Shown here piece after piece: positions 44,324-52,894 of a DNA stretch of 55,930 nt. Source of the DNA: Rhodobacter sp. (lineage in GTDB: Bacteria > Pseudomonadota > Alphaproteobacteria > Rhodobacterales > Rhodobacteraceae); contig JADCDI010000076.1 in NCBI GenBank assembly GCA_020251025.1, positions 1 through 55,930 on the forward strand, written 5' to 3'. Position numbers and translations under genes: made by a program. How positions within the stretch are numbered: the first letter of the stretch is position 1; every line of letters starts with the position of its first letter. Below the pieces are notes generated by a model that ran no database searches, had not been told where the DNA came from, and was given only the letters and a program-made list of their open reading frames with translations.

Positions 44324-45435
44324 GGGTCGCCAAAGGGTGCCAGCACGACCGAAGCGGTGTTCTGCACCACGTTGACGCCGGCCCCCAGCAGGCCGGGCTG
44401 GCGGGTTTCATCCGACAGGATTTCCGTTCCGAAGGCTCTCATCCCGCTGAGGACCGAAATCATCACCGGCGAGGTGGCCACCTTGAAATGGTTCAGCGAA
44501 TCGCCCGTGCCCGTCATGGCGGTCAGATCAATGACCGTGACCGGGAGACCGGCAAGCCGGGCGGTATCCGACAATGCACCCAGCCGAACACCCGGGCCGC
44601 GCAGCAGCGCCGAAAACCGCAGCGCCCGATCCCGCGCCGAGGTGAAGATGTAGATCGACACATCCCTTTCAGCCAGGGCGCGGGCCTGACGGCGGAAGAC
44701 CTCCACGTCAATGTCAGGGGCCATCAGCACGACGGTGCTGATCTTGTCGAAGGCCCCCGGCCGGTTGCGGATGGCCTTCTGCCGCAGGGCTTCCATGACC
44801 AGGAACGCCCCCATCGAATGCCCGGCCACCACAATCCGGGTGGCCCTGGTCTGATCCAGAAGGCCGAGCAGATCTTCCAGATCGTCGCGGGCCTGCAGCA
44901 CGGCTTCCCGGTCGGTTGCATAGGCCGCAACACTTGCCGCCGAAGGCCAGGCATAGTTCACCGAAACGCCCGGGGTGCCGAAGTCGTGCCGCATCTGCGC
45001 CTGCCGGTACAGCGCTTCGGCAAAGTTGGTATTGAAGCCGTGCACGAAAACAAAGACCTCGCGCTTGTTCCCGGGCCGGCTCGCCACGCTGGCGTTGACG
45101 GCCCGGATGAAGCCGGCACGATCCGCGATGACCTGGCTGTCCACGATCAGGAAATCTCGGCGCGGATCCGGCGTGGTGCTGGACGGGAAGGTGACCGTGC
45201 CGGGCGCACGGTCCGGCGGAACGGAAACGGTGAACTGCGAAAAGCCAAGGCTTGGCGCAAGAGCGCGTCCGAAACCGGGCCCCTCCGGATCGCGCTGCCG
45301 GCTCGAGGCGACAAGAACGGGCTCGAGGTATCCGGCTGCCGTCGGGTCAGGGGCAAGCGTCAGCGTTCCGCGCCCGGCGCAGGAGGCGGAAAGCCCGATG
45401 ATGAGCAGCGCCGGGACAAGCCGCAGCCGGGTCAT
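44320..45435 (-). CDS. DUF900-family alpha/beta hydrolase, lipoprotein
   Basis: The 371-residue protein has a lipoprotein signal with cysteine 19 (LSASCAG). HGFN at 132-135 is an oxyanion-hole motif, and GHSMG at 205-209 holds the nucleophile serine; a terminal region with NHFKVA may supply the catalytic His. This is the DUF900 esterase/lipase group. It should be anchored in the envelope. It overlaps the patatin gene by four bases (ATGA), so the two lipolytic proteins are translationally coupled. The substrate is unknown, most likely a lipid ester. Confidence 0.86.
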   Translation of the reverse strand: MTRLRLVPALLIIGLSASCAGRGTLTLAPDPTAAGYLEPVLVASSRQRDPEGPGFGRALAPSLGFSQFTVSVPPDRAPGTVTFPSSTTPDPRRDFLIVDSQVIADRAGFIRAVNASVASRPGNKREVFVFVHGFNTNFAEALYRQAQMRHDFGTPGVSVNYAWPSAASVAAYATDREAVLQARDDLEDLLGLLDQTRATRIVVAGHSMGAFLVMEALRQKAIRNRPGAFDKISTVVLMAPDIDVEVFRRQARALAERDVSIYIFTSARDRALRFSALLRGPGVRLGALSDTARLAGLPVTVIDLTAMTGTGDSLNHFKVATSPVMISVLSGMRAFGTEILSDETRQPGLLGAGVNVVQNTASVVLAPFGDP

Positions 45436-46520
45436 TGCGCCTGTTCCGCCGCATCTGCCGCAGACATGGCGGGCGTCGGCAGATGCGCGGCACCCGCCAG
45501 CGCATCAAGGTCCAGGGTGGAACGCACCCCGATGCTGTCGAAGTTCTGATCCAGCCAGTCGCCGGCCCAGCCCCGCCCCAGGTCGAACAGCATCCGAAGG
45601 TAGGCCCATTCCGCGTTCAGCTTGCTGGAGGCGACAAGATCCTTCACCTCAAGATCGGTATGGATCAGATGCAGGTAGGTGTGGGTGTAGACGCCCAGAT
45701 CGATGCCCTTCGCCTCGGCCACGCGCTGCATCAGGCCGATGGCGCGCAATTCCTTGAGAAGGCTGGAGTTGAAGCTGATTTCATTGACGCGGTTCATGAT
45801 GTCGCGCGCGGTCCGGGGCAGGGCGGTGCGCAGGATCGGGTTGATCTGCACAACAAGGATATCGGGCGACCCGGCGCTTGCCAGCAGCGGGTAAAGGGCG
45901 GGATTGCCGCTGAAGCCGCCGTCCCAATAGGCTTCGCCGTCGATCTCGACGGCGGGGAACATCTGCGGCAGGCAGGCCGAGGCCAGCACGGCATCGGTGC
46001 TGAGGCTTCCCGGCCCGAAAACGCGCGGGTGCCCGGTGCGGACATTCGTGGCCGTGACATGAACCGACAGGTCCGTCAGGCGGTTGACCGCATCGAAATC
46101 GACAAGGCCGTCAAGCAGGCCGCGCAGCGGGTTGATGCCAAGGGGGTTCAGCTCATAGGGGGAAAACATCCGGCTCATGCTTTCCAGGAAAAGATAGCCG
46201 GGCGACTGATCCAGGCTGTAGTTGCCCGTCAGCCTGTCCAGCGGGCTGCGCTGTACCGGCGAAAAGCGCGCCGTGTCGCTGACCGCCTGCCACAGGGCCT
46301 GCAGGCTTGCGCGGGCACCGTCGCGCCCCCCCCGTGCCATGCCGTCGGCCAGGGCGACGGCATTCATCGCGCCTGCGCTGGTGCCGCTGATGGCGCGGAT
46401 CGCCAGGCGGTCATCCTCCAGCAGGCGGTCCAGCACACCCCAGGTCAGCGCCCCGTGCGACCCGCCGCCCTGCAGGGCAAGGTTGAGCGGCTTGATGCGG
46501 GTTGGCCTGGATCGTGGCAT
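45432..46520 (-). CDS. Patatin-like phospholipase family protein
   Basis: From ATG 46520 (AGAGAG upstream; a TTG 18 bases further up is less likely) the protein has 362 residues. It shows the complete patatin catalytic set: oxyanion loop GGGSHG (18-23), nucleophile elbow GTSAG (46-50) and catalytic Asp in DGG (about 200). No signal peptide is visible, so it is probably cytoplasmic or membrane-peripheral. The C-terminal Ala-rich tail is unconserved. It is the first gene of a two-gene operon with a lipoprotein hydrolase. Together they suggest lipid turnover or envelope lipid editing. Confidence 0.92.
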   Translation of the reverse strand: MPRSRPTRIKPLNLALQGGGSHGALTWGVLDRLLEDDRLAIRAISGTSAGAMNAVALADGMARGGRDGARASLQALWQAVSDTARFSPVQRSPLDRLTGNYSLDQSPGYLFLESMSRMFSPYELNPLGINPLRGLLDGLVDFDAVNRLTDLSVHVTATNVRTGHPRVFGPGSLSTDAVLASACLPQMFPAVEIDGEAYWDGGFSGNPALYPLLASAGSPDILVVQINPILRTALPRTARDIMNRVNEISFNSSLLKELRAIGLMQRVAEAKGIDLGVYTHTYLHLIHTDLEVKDLVASSKLNAEWAYLRMLFDLGRGWAGDWLDQNFDSIGVRSTLDLDALAGAAHLPTPAMSAADAAEQAQ

Positions 46521-46716
46521 GGAAACTCTCTTTGGCAAGGCGGGTGGCTGCGGGGCAGCACGCTGAAACGCTACCCTGTCGGGGCGCGGCGGGCAACCAG
46601 GCGATGCGAAGTCGCGGGGTCATGTTCACCACAACGGGAACAGCTTTGGCTTGACCTGCGGTCCGTCGCGCCCCTTTCCTGTAAGGCGAAGCAACCCGGA
46701 ACAAGAGCAGACCCCG

Positions 46717-48627
46717 ATGACCCGATTTCTTGCCAAGGCCACCTCTGCGCTGTCGATCACATTGCTGCTGGTGCAGCCTGGGCAGCTTGCGGCGCAGGGC
46801 ATGATTGCACCGTCCCGGGCAAAGCTGGCCGCACCGCCGGGGCTGGACGGGCTGCTGCGGGTTCAGCAGACCTGCGCCGGGGACCCGACGCTGCCGGACT
46901 GCATCGCGGTTCCGCCGCCGGCCGAAGTTGCGTCCGAAGCGCCCCCCGTGGACGCCCCTGTCGTTGGGCCGCAAGCGCCTGGGGCGATCCCGGCAGAGAC
47001 TGCGCCCGAGGCGGTGCCCGGGCCACCGCCTGCGGAGGCGCCCGAGGTTGCGCCGGAAACGGTGCCCGGGGCGGCCCCGGCAGAAACAGCGCCCGAAACC
47101 CCGGCTGCGCAAGCGCCCGCCGCCGTTCCGGACGTGCCGCAACCCGAAGCAACGCCCGGGCCGGTTGCCCCCGGGGCGGCACCGCCACCGGCTCCTGCCG
47201 ATGAAGCCGCGCCGGCAGAGGCCCCCGCTGCCGCACCGCAAGCGCCCTTTTCCGGGACGGTCGAACCTGTTGCCCCGGAAGCCGCCCCGGCGGCAGAACC
47301 GGCCGCGCCACAGGACCCGGTGACGTTGCCCGAAGCGGCGGCCCCGGGCGATCCTGACGGTCCGTCTGCCGTGACGGAACCAACCGCAGAGCCTGCGGCT
47401 GGCGATGTCCCCGCCGGGCCGGCCGAGGTTGCCCCGGTGGCCGCGCCGCTGCCCGCTCCGACGCCGGAACAGGCGCAGACATTAAAGACTTTGCTGGCGG
47501 ATCCCGGCGTTGCTGCGGCGGTGGCGACCCTGGCCCAGACCACGGCAGCCCCGGCTGACGCCGCCGGTGCCCCCGCTGCGGGCGACGCACTGTCTGCGCT
47601 GGCTGCGGGCGTGATTGCGCCCGACGCCGCGAACACCGTGACGCGCACGCTGAGCGCGGCCGATACCCGCAGCCCGGCCCAGGATTTCACCTCGGCGCTG
47701 ACCACCACGGCCCCCTCCCAGGTGGACGACAAGGATGACGGCCTGACGGACCTGCAGAAGGCCGGTCTTGTCGCCCTGGGTATTGTTGTCGTGGGCATGC
47801 TGATCAACCGCAACCGCGTCGTGGCCAATTCGGGCGACCGGGTGGTCGTGGACCGGGGGAATGGCGATCTTGCGATCTGGAAGGATGACGATGCAATCCT
47901 GCGGGCACCCGGCGTGGTGGAAACGCGTCAGCGCTTTGACGATGGCTCGACCCTGACGGTTCTGGACCGCCCGGATGGGAGCCGGATCATCACCGTGCGC
48001 GATGCGACGGGCCGCGTGCTGCGGCGCGACCGCGTTGATGTGAACGGGCGGCGGACCCCGATCATTGACGACACGCGGTACTATGAACCCGTCGAGGTCT
48101 CCCGTCTGCCGCAACCGCGCCTGCGCGGCCTGCGCTTTGCCGATGGGACGGACCCGGCGATGATCCGTGCCCTTCTGGACGAAGCAGAGCAGCCGGATCT
48201 GGGGCGGTCCTTCAGCCTGGCGCAGGTGCGCGATATCCGCCAGCTTCGCGCTCTGGCCCCGGAACTGACGACCGATCCGGTCACCTTTGCCAGCGGGTCC
48301 AGTGCGATCAGCCCGCAGCAGGCGGGCCGGCTGGCCCGGCTGGGGGAGTTGATGCAAGGCATGATTGCCGACAACCCGCGCGAGCTGTTCCTGATCGAAG
48401 GGCATACCGATGCGGTGGGCAGCGCAGCCTTCAACCTGGCGCTGTCAGACCGGCGGGCCGAATCGGTGGCGCTGGCGCTGAGCAGCATCTTCGGCGTGCC
48501 GCCCGAAAACATGGTGGTGCAGGGATACGGCGAAAGCGACCTCAAGGTGGCCACCACGGCGGACGAGCCGCAGAACCGCCGGGTTGCCCTGCGCCGGATC
48601 ACCTGGCTGGTGGAGGATCCGGCCTGA
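46717..48627 (+). CDS. OmpA-domain protein with long Ala/Pro/Glu-rich region
   Basis: From ATG 46717 the protein has 636 residues. A signal peptide (1-28, ending LAAQG) is followed by a low-complexity region rich in Ala, Pro and Glu (about 65-265), then a membrane helix near 345-365 (AGLVALGIVVVGMLI). A soluble segment with VVDRGNGDLAIW-like strands leads to a C-terminal OmpA/MotB domain (about 520-632) with EGHTDAVGS and LSDRRAESV peptidoglycan-binding motifs. The family is seen in Rhodobacterales as an OmpA-like protein without a barrel. It should anchor to peptidoglycan while spanning the envelope by its Pro-rich arm. The gene is single and divergent from patatin. Confidence 0.85.
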   Translation: MTRFLAKATSALSITLLLVQPGQLAAQGMIAPSRAKLAAPPGLDGLLRVQQTCAGDPTLPDCIAVPPPAEVASEAPPVDAPVVGPQAPGAIPAETAPEAVPGPPPAEAPEVAPETVPGAAPAETAPETPAAQAPAAVPDVPQPEATPGPVAPGAAPPPAPADEAAPAEAPAAAPQAPFSGTVEPVAPEAAPAAEPAAPQDPVTLPEAAAPGDPDGPSAVTEPTAEPAAGDVPAGPAEVAPVAAPLPAPTPEQAQTLKTLLADPGVAAAVATLAQTTAAPADAAGAPAAGDALSALAAGVIAPDAANTVTRTLSAADTRSPAQDFTSALTTTAPSQVDDKDDGLTDLQKAGLVALGIVVVGMLINRNRVVANSGDRVVVDRGNGDLAIWKDDDAILRAPGVVETRQRFDDGSTLTVLDRPDGSRIITVRDATGRVLRRDRVDVNGRRTPIIDDTRYYEPVEVSRLPQPRLRGLRFADGTDPAMIRALLDEAEQPDLGRSFSLAQVRDIRQLRALAPELTTDPVTFASGSSAISPQQAGRLARLGELMQGMIADNPRELFLIEGHTDAVGSAAFNLALSDRRAESVALALSSIFGVPPENMVVQGYGESDLKVATTADEPQNRRVALRRITWLVEDPA

Positions 48628-48641
48628 GGCGGCTCAGCAGA

Positions 48642-48667
48642 CCGCAGCAAGGGCAATGGTGCTGCGG
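48642..48667 (+). terminator. Stem-loop after the OmpA-domain gene
   Basis: CCGCAGCA (642-649) and TGCTGCGG (660-667) form a perfect 8-bp stem with a ten-base loop 15 bases after the stop. There is no U-tract. Confidence 0.4.
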
Positions 48668-48734
48668 GGTCACCCGGACCGGGGCAAGGGCGTGCCGCAG
48701 GGCAGCGGGCGCGGGGGGCGGTTTGGCTTCCGCC

Positions 48735-49325
48735 TCAGCCCGGTGTCGCGGCGCGGTCCTGATTGAGGCGGAACAGGCGGGCCAGGATGTCATCCTCCCC
48801 CATCCCCCGCGCCCAGTCATCGCCCCAGCCATGGGTATCGGCCACCGCCTGATCCAGTGCCTTGTGGGCATTGTCCAGCCAGGCGGGGCGGCTTCCGTAC
48901 AGGTTGGTCAGGGTGCGGGTTTTCAGGATTTTCGCGGCGGCCTCATCGTCCGGCAGCCGACGGTCGGGACAGCCGGGCACCACCTCTGGTACCCGCCTGA
49001 CCGGATCGGGCGGGTTGAGCCATGCCTCGCGCCGGGCGTTGAGACGGGCGGCGGCGGCGGCAATGGCCTGTGCCCGTGGGTCATCGGCATATTTGGCGGC
49101 GGGGATGCCGGGGGTCAGGCCCACAGGGAAGGGGAAGGTTTCAAAGCTGGTCGAGGGGGTGTAGCGGGGACGATCCTGAGCCGCGCTGCCCATCCGCCGG
49201 GGCCGGAGGTCATGAATGCGGGAATGCGGAAAACCGAAGGCGGTGTCGTCATCGCGGGCGATGATTTCAGGCTGGCCGTCAGGATCATTGTATTGGTGCA
49301 ACCACACAAACGTCCCGGACTTTGC
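48735..49325 (-). pseudogene. C-terminal relic of an MmeI-like (type IIG) DNA methyltransferase/endonuclease
   Basis: About 195 residues ending at 48735 match the C-terminal part of MmeI-type enzymes: TFVWLH, IIARDDDTAFG, a degraded HSRIHDL, then RYTPSTSFETFPFP, GLTPGIPAAKYADDP, LNARREAWLNP and ARLFRLNQDR. Complete proteins are about 900 residues, with methyltransferase motifs further upstream. Here the sequence upstream of about 49325 loses all similarity and no methyltransferase motif is present. It is therefore the truncated tail of a lost restriction-modification gene. Confidence 0.78.
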
Positions 49326-49735
49326 CCCATGCGCTGCGGCAGTTCCGCGTTCCGGACCAGACAGCGCGGTGCCTGGGCCTTCGCCCGTCCGACCGGGACG
49401 CCGCCGGGGGCAGTTACATCCGGCATCCCGGTTCCTTTCCTGCAAGGGCCAGGCCGCGCCGGATCAGGACAGCGCCCACCGCGATCATCCGCAATGGCAT
49501 CATCGCGCAGGACAGGCTGATGCTGATCCGATGCAGGGCCTTTCCCGGCTGCGACAGCCGGGTCCGGCACCCCGGTAATCGGCCCGCTCGCAATGACCCC
49601 TGCACTTTTGACGACTGGGGCAAGAACCACCCCGCCGCCTGCCGCAAGGACCGCCACCGCGATGATTGCCCCCCCCGCAGGCAGGGGATACCGCCGCATC
49701 GGCAGGGGAAGACACTGCCTGCGGGGGGCATCGCC
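49326..49735. other. Non-coding stretch between methyltransferase relic and SDR gene
   Basis: No family signature or ribosome-binding site supports a gene here, although frames stay open on the minus strand. The right part holds a large stem-loop described separately. Confidence 0.4.
49671..49728 (-). terminator. 14-bp perfect inverted repeat after the SDR gene
   Basis: CCCCCCGCAGGCAG (671-684) and CTGCCTGCGGGGGG (715-728) are perfect complements around a 30-base loop, a few bases beyond the leftward SDR stop. It may end or protect the SDR transcript. The loop contains a further GGCAGGGG block. Confidence 0.5.
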
Positions 49736-50530
49736 TCAGGCCTTTGCCTTCGCAATCTCGCCCTTCTTGATCTGTGCCATGATGCGCACCCTTCCCCGGC
49801 GCGGTGTGGCGACCAGCAGCCAGCCCAGCAGCTTGGCCAGAAAGCCGGGCCGCACCGTTCCGCCGCGATGCAGGGCCGCCAGCGCGACGCGGGCCACCGT
49901 TTGCGGTGTCTCGGCGCGGGCCACATGCATCCCTGCGCGCGCCGCAAAGCCGCTGCCAACCGGGCCGGGGGCAACCGCAAGCACGCTGATCCCAAGGGGG
50001 CGCAACCCGACGGCAATCCCTTCGGCGAAACACTGCACAAAGCCCTTGGTGGCTGTATAGGTGGCGGCATAGGGCGCACCGCTGAAGGCCGCAATCGAGC
50101 TGAGCAGCACCACGCCGCCCTTGCCGGTCTTTGCCATTCTGGTCACGAGGCCATGGGTCAGCTCAACCACCGAGCGGCAGTTGACATCCACCATGTCGGC
50201 CTCGCAGGCGGCATCCTGCGACAGAAAAGGCCCGATGGACCCGAACCCGGCTGACGCGACCAGAAGGCCGACCGGCGTCTGCGCGGTACGCTCCAGGATG
50301 TCGGCCACGGTCCCCGGCACGGAAAGATCCCCGGCAATCGCATCGACTGTGACGCCGTGCCTGTCTGCCAGATCGCGCGCCAGCGCCTGAAGCACGGCCT
50401 CGCGCCGCGCCACCAGCACCAGGTCAAAGCCCTGCGCCGCCAGGGCTTCGGCAAAGGCGCGGCCGATGCCGTCGCTGGCCCCCGTGATCAGGGCGGCCGG
50501 TCCAAAGCGGGTCTTCAGGTCTGTCATCAT
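49736..50530 (-). CDS. SDR-family NAD(P)-dependent oxidoreductase
   Basis: From ATG 50530 (AAAGGA upstream; a second ATG follows directly) the protein has 264 residues. Classical SDR features are present: the cofactor motif TGASDGIG near residue 15, catalytic Ser in LLSSIAAFSG and the active-site YTATK, followed by PGPVGSGF. The C-terminal part has a hydrophobic LLGWLLVATP segment and a basic, Lys-rich end, which suggests membrane association as in DltE/YqjQ-like SDRs. The substrate cannot be told from sequence. No operon partner is evident. Confidence 0.88.
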   Translation of the reverse strand: MMTDLKTRFGPAALITGASDGIGRAFAEALAAQGFDLVLVARREAVLQALARDLADRHGVTVDAIAGDLSVPGTVADILERTAQTPVGLLVASAGFGSIGPFLSQDAACEADMVDVNCRSVVELTHGLVTRMAKTGKGGVVLLSSIAAFSGAPYAATYTATKGFVQCFAEGIAVGLRPLGISVLAVAPGPVGSGFAARAGMHVARAETPQTVARVALAALHRGGTVRPGFLAKLLGWLLVATPRRGRVRIMAQIKKGEIAKAKA

Positions 50531-51094
50531 CGGTCGGTCCTTTCCTGTCAGGGTCACTTGGCAGCAGGGTGCCGGGACGGGGCAGGGGGGCCGCCGACGC
50601 GGCGGTGCCACCCGCTGCGGCCCTGCGCCGGGGCCGGATCAGCGCGAACCGGGCAGGTCCCCCAACCCTGTACGGGTTTGCGGCTGATACAAGGCATTGC
50701 CTGAACCTGCCTTCCGGTCGCCATAAGGCCAAAGCGTATCACGGCGGGCGTTCGCCTGCCTTGGGCTGCGTGGCGGCCGCCGTTCGCATCTGCGGGCCAA
50801 AGGGTTCGCCAGTGCCCGTCACCTCTGTCCCGATTCCCGCCCGGCAGGCTGCAACAACCGCCCCGCGCCCCAGTACCAATTCCAGCGCCACCCGCACGAA
50901 GCCGCCGCTGTCTTACAGGCGGACCTGGCCCCGCAGGCGCAGGGCGGCGCGGCCCTGCACGGTTTCCCGCGCCAGCAAGCCAGGGGAAGCCCTGTCTGTC
51001 GCCGTGTCAGTGACCGGTTCCCATCGCGTACCGGTTGCTGCCAGACCATCGGTGCGGCCCGGATCATCAATCAAATCCGGCTCCGGCAGGCCGG
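50531..51094. other. Intergenic region between SDR and Abhydrolase_9 genes
   Basis: Apart from one doubtful 61-codon frame (50913-51098), nothing recognisable lies in these 564 bases. The long plus-strand frame across it is low-complexity Pro/Arg-rich and lacks family similarity. Confidence 0.4.
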
Positions 51095-51098
51095 TCAT
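50913..51098 (-). CDS. Possible small ORF coupled to the Abhydrolase_9 gene
   Basis: A 61-codon frame starts at ATG 51098 and shares ATGA with the stop of the preceding hydrolase gene, an arrangement typical of translational coupling. The product (MTGLPEPDLIDDPGR...) has no recognised domain. Its third-position GC is lower than in neighbouring genes, and the frame reopens without a start after its TAA, so it may be a decayed or chance frame. Confidence 0.25.
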   Translation of the reverse strand: MTGLPEPDLIDDPGRTDGLAATGTRWEPVTDTATDRASPGLLARETVQGRAALRLRGQVRL

Positions 51099-52750
51099 GG
51101 CCGTGCGGCCGCGACCTTTGCCTTCAGCGCCGCCATCCCCTCTGGCGTCCAGCCCGGCGCATCGGTCAGCGACGCCCAGGCATCAGCGTAATTCGCAAAG
51201 GCATAGGTGTGGCCGTATCCCAGCGGCGGTGTCGTGGCCAGCATGATGTCGATGGCAAGCTGCAGAAAGGTGACAACCGGAATCCAGGCGAAATCGGGGC
51301 TGACATCGGGGCCGACCGGTTCGGCCAGCCAGTCCGGCTTGCGCCACAGCGCATTCGGGTCGAAAAAGGTCACCGCATCGCTGGCATATTGCAGGTAGAT
51401 GATCCGGTACGGCCCCCAGGGGGCCGGCGCGTCATCAAGCCTGTTGTCCTGCGAGGTAAAGCGGATCACCGATCCGTCGCGGAATTCGGGCAGCCAGGCC
51501 GGGGTGCCGGGGTTGCGCGCCGCTGTGACATTGTTCCAGGTCCGGCTGGGAAAGGGCGGCCCGGCCCAGAGCGCGCCCTGATAGGGATCCCCGATGACCT
51601 GATGCAGGTCATGGCTGAGGTCCGAGTTGAACGCGCCAAGGCTGAGCCCGTGCAGATAAAGCCGCGGCCGGGCCTCCTTGGGCATCTTGTGCCAGTGCCC
51701 GTAGACGGCGGCAAACACCGCCCGCGCCGTTTCCACGCCATAGCCGGGGTCCACCATCAGCGCCAGCCAGCTGGCAAGATAGGAATACTGCACCGAAACA
51801 CTGGCGACATCGCCGCGCAGCACATATTCCAGCGCCGTCTGGCTTTCGGGGTCGACCCAGCCGGTGCCGGTGGGGGTGACGATCACAAGGTTCGTCCGCC
51901 TGAAGGCCCCGATGCGGATCAGCTCGTCCAGCGCAAGCTGCGCGCGTTCCTGCACCGACCCCGCAGAGTTCAGCCCGACATAGACCCGCAGCGGTTCCAG
52001 GGCCGGTGCCCCGGTCATCGCCTCGATCTGCGCCTTGTCGGGACCGGCGGCGATTGCCGCACGCCCCTCGCGCCCGAGCCCCTCCCAGGACAGCAGCGAT
52101 CCCGGCCCGCCGGTCTTCATCGGATCGGCGGGCTGCGGGCTGCCGTCTTCGATCAGGGCATCAAGCCGCGCGTAAGCAGTGTCAAAGGCTTTCAGGGCCT
52201 GCCGCACGATCACCCCGTTGCCGATCATCCAGAAGAGGAAGGCCGTCAGCACCAGGCCGGTGATCGCCGCGACCGGACCGGGCACCAGACGCCCCAGGCG
52301 CGCGGTCAGCAAGCGCACGCTCAGGCCAAAGAGCCGCCCGATGACCAGCAGCACGACAAAGACCGCCAGCGTCAGGCTGGCCAGCAGCAGGACCCGCGCC
52401 CCATCCACGGGCGGCATGCCCATCAGCGCACGCAAGGTGTTCTGCCATTCCGACGCCCGCCACAGCGCCAGGGCGGCCAGACCGGCACAGAGAAGGATCG
52501 CCATAACCTGCCCGACGCGCCGGGTCCTGTCCGCCGGGACGGGCAGTTGCAGCGCCAGCCACAAGGCCCGCAAGGCAATGCCAAGCCCGTATCCGGCGGC
52601 AAGGCAAAAGCCGCTGAGCACGCCCTGCACCGCCGGGTGGCGCGGCACCAGGCTGGGCGTCAGCGAGGCGGCGAAAAAGAGCGTGCCGAGGATCAGGCCA
52701 AGCGCCGTGAAGGACCGCAGGAAATTGACTGAAGGCTTGAACATCGGCAC
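51095..52750 (-). CDS. Membrane-bound alpha/beta hydrolase (Abhydrolase_9 family)
   Basis: The 551-residue protein starts at GTG 52750 or ATG 52744; neither has a strong ribosome-binding site. The N-terminal half has about five membrane helices (18-38, 48-70, 80-100, 118-138, 155-180), matching the Abhydrolase_9 N-terminal domain. The C-terminal half is a hydrolase domain with GLNSAGSVQERAQLA, the nucleophile motif HGLSLGAF and FTSQDNRLDDAP. The active site probably faces the periplasm. The physiological substrate of this family is not established. Confidence 0.88.
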   Translation of the reverse strand: MPMFKPSVNFLRSFTALGLILGTLFFAASLTPSLVPRHPAVQGVLSGFCLAAGYGLGIALRALWLALQLPVPADRTRRVGQVMAILLCAGLAALALWRASEWQNTLRALMGMPPVDGARVLLLASLTLAVFVVLLVIGRLFGLSVRLLTARLGRLVPGPVAAITGLVLTAFLFWMIGNGVIVRQALKAFDTAYARLDALIEDGSPQPADPMKTGGPGSLLSWEGLGREGRAAIAAGPDKAQIEAMTGAPALEPLRVYVGLNSAGSVQERAQLALDELIRIGAFRRTNLVIVTPTGTGWVDPESQTALEYVLRGDVASVSVQYSYLASWLALMVDPGYGVETARAVFAAVYGHWHKMPKEARPRLYLHGLSLGAFNSDLSHDLHQVIGDPYQGALWAGPPFPSRTWNNVTAARNPGTPAWLPEFRDGSVIRFTSQDNRLDDAPAPWGPYRIIYLQYASDAVTFFDPNALWRKPDWLAEPVGPDVSPDFAWIPVVTFLQLAIDIMLATTPPLGYGHTYAFANYADAWASLTDAPGWTPEGMAALKAKVAAARP

Positions 52751-52894
52751 CGACCCGCAACAGGATGCGCAACCCTAGGCGCGGCGCGCCGGACTGTCTA
52801 CACAAGGCCGACACATGGCAGCAACAAGGGCATGCAGCTGATCGGGCGGTCCCTGCCTTGCTGTGGCGGTGCATAAAAGGCCGCCCGGCCGGTG

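Noticed and set aside
49115-49699. A 194-codon minus-strand frame starting with a hydrophobic stretch
   Set aside because: Its second half overlaps the MmeI-like relic in another frame, codon bias is poor and there is no ribosome-binding site before its ATG.
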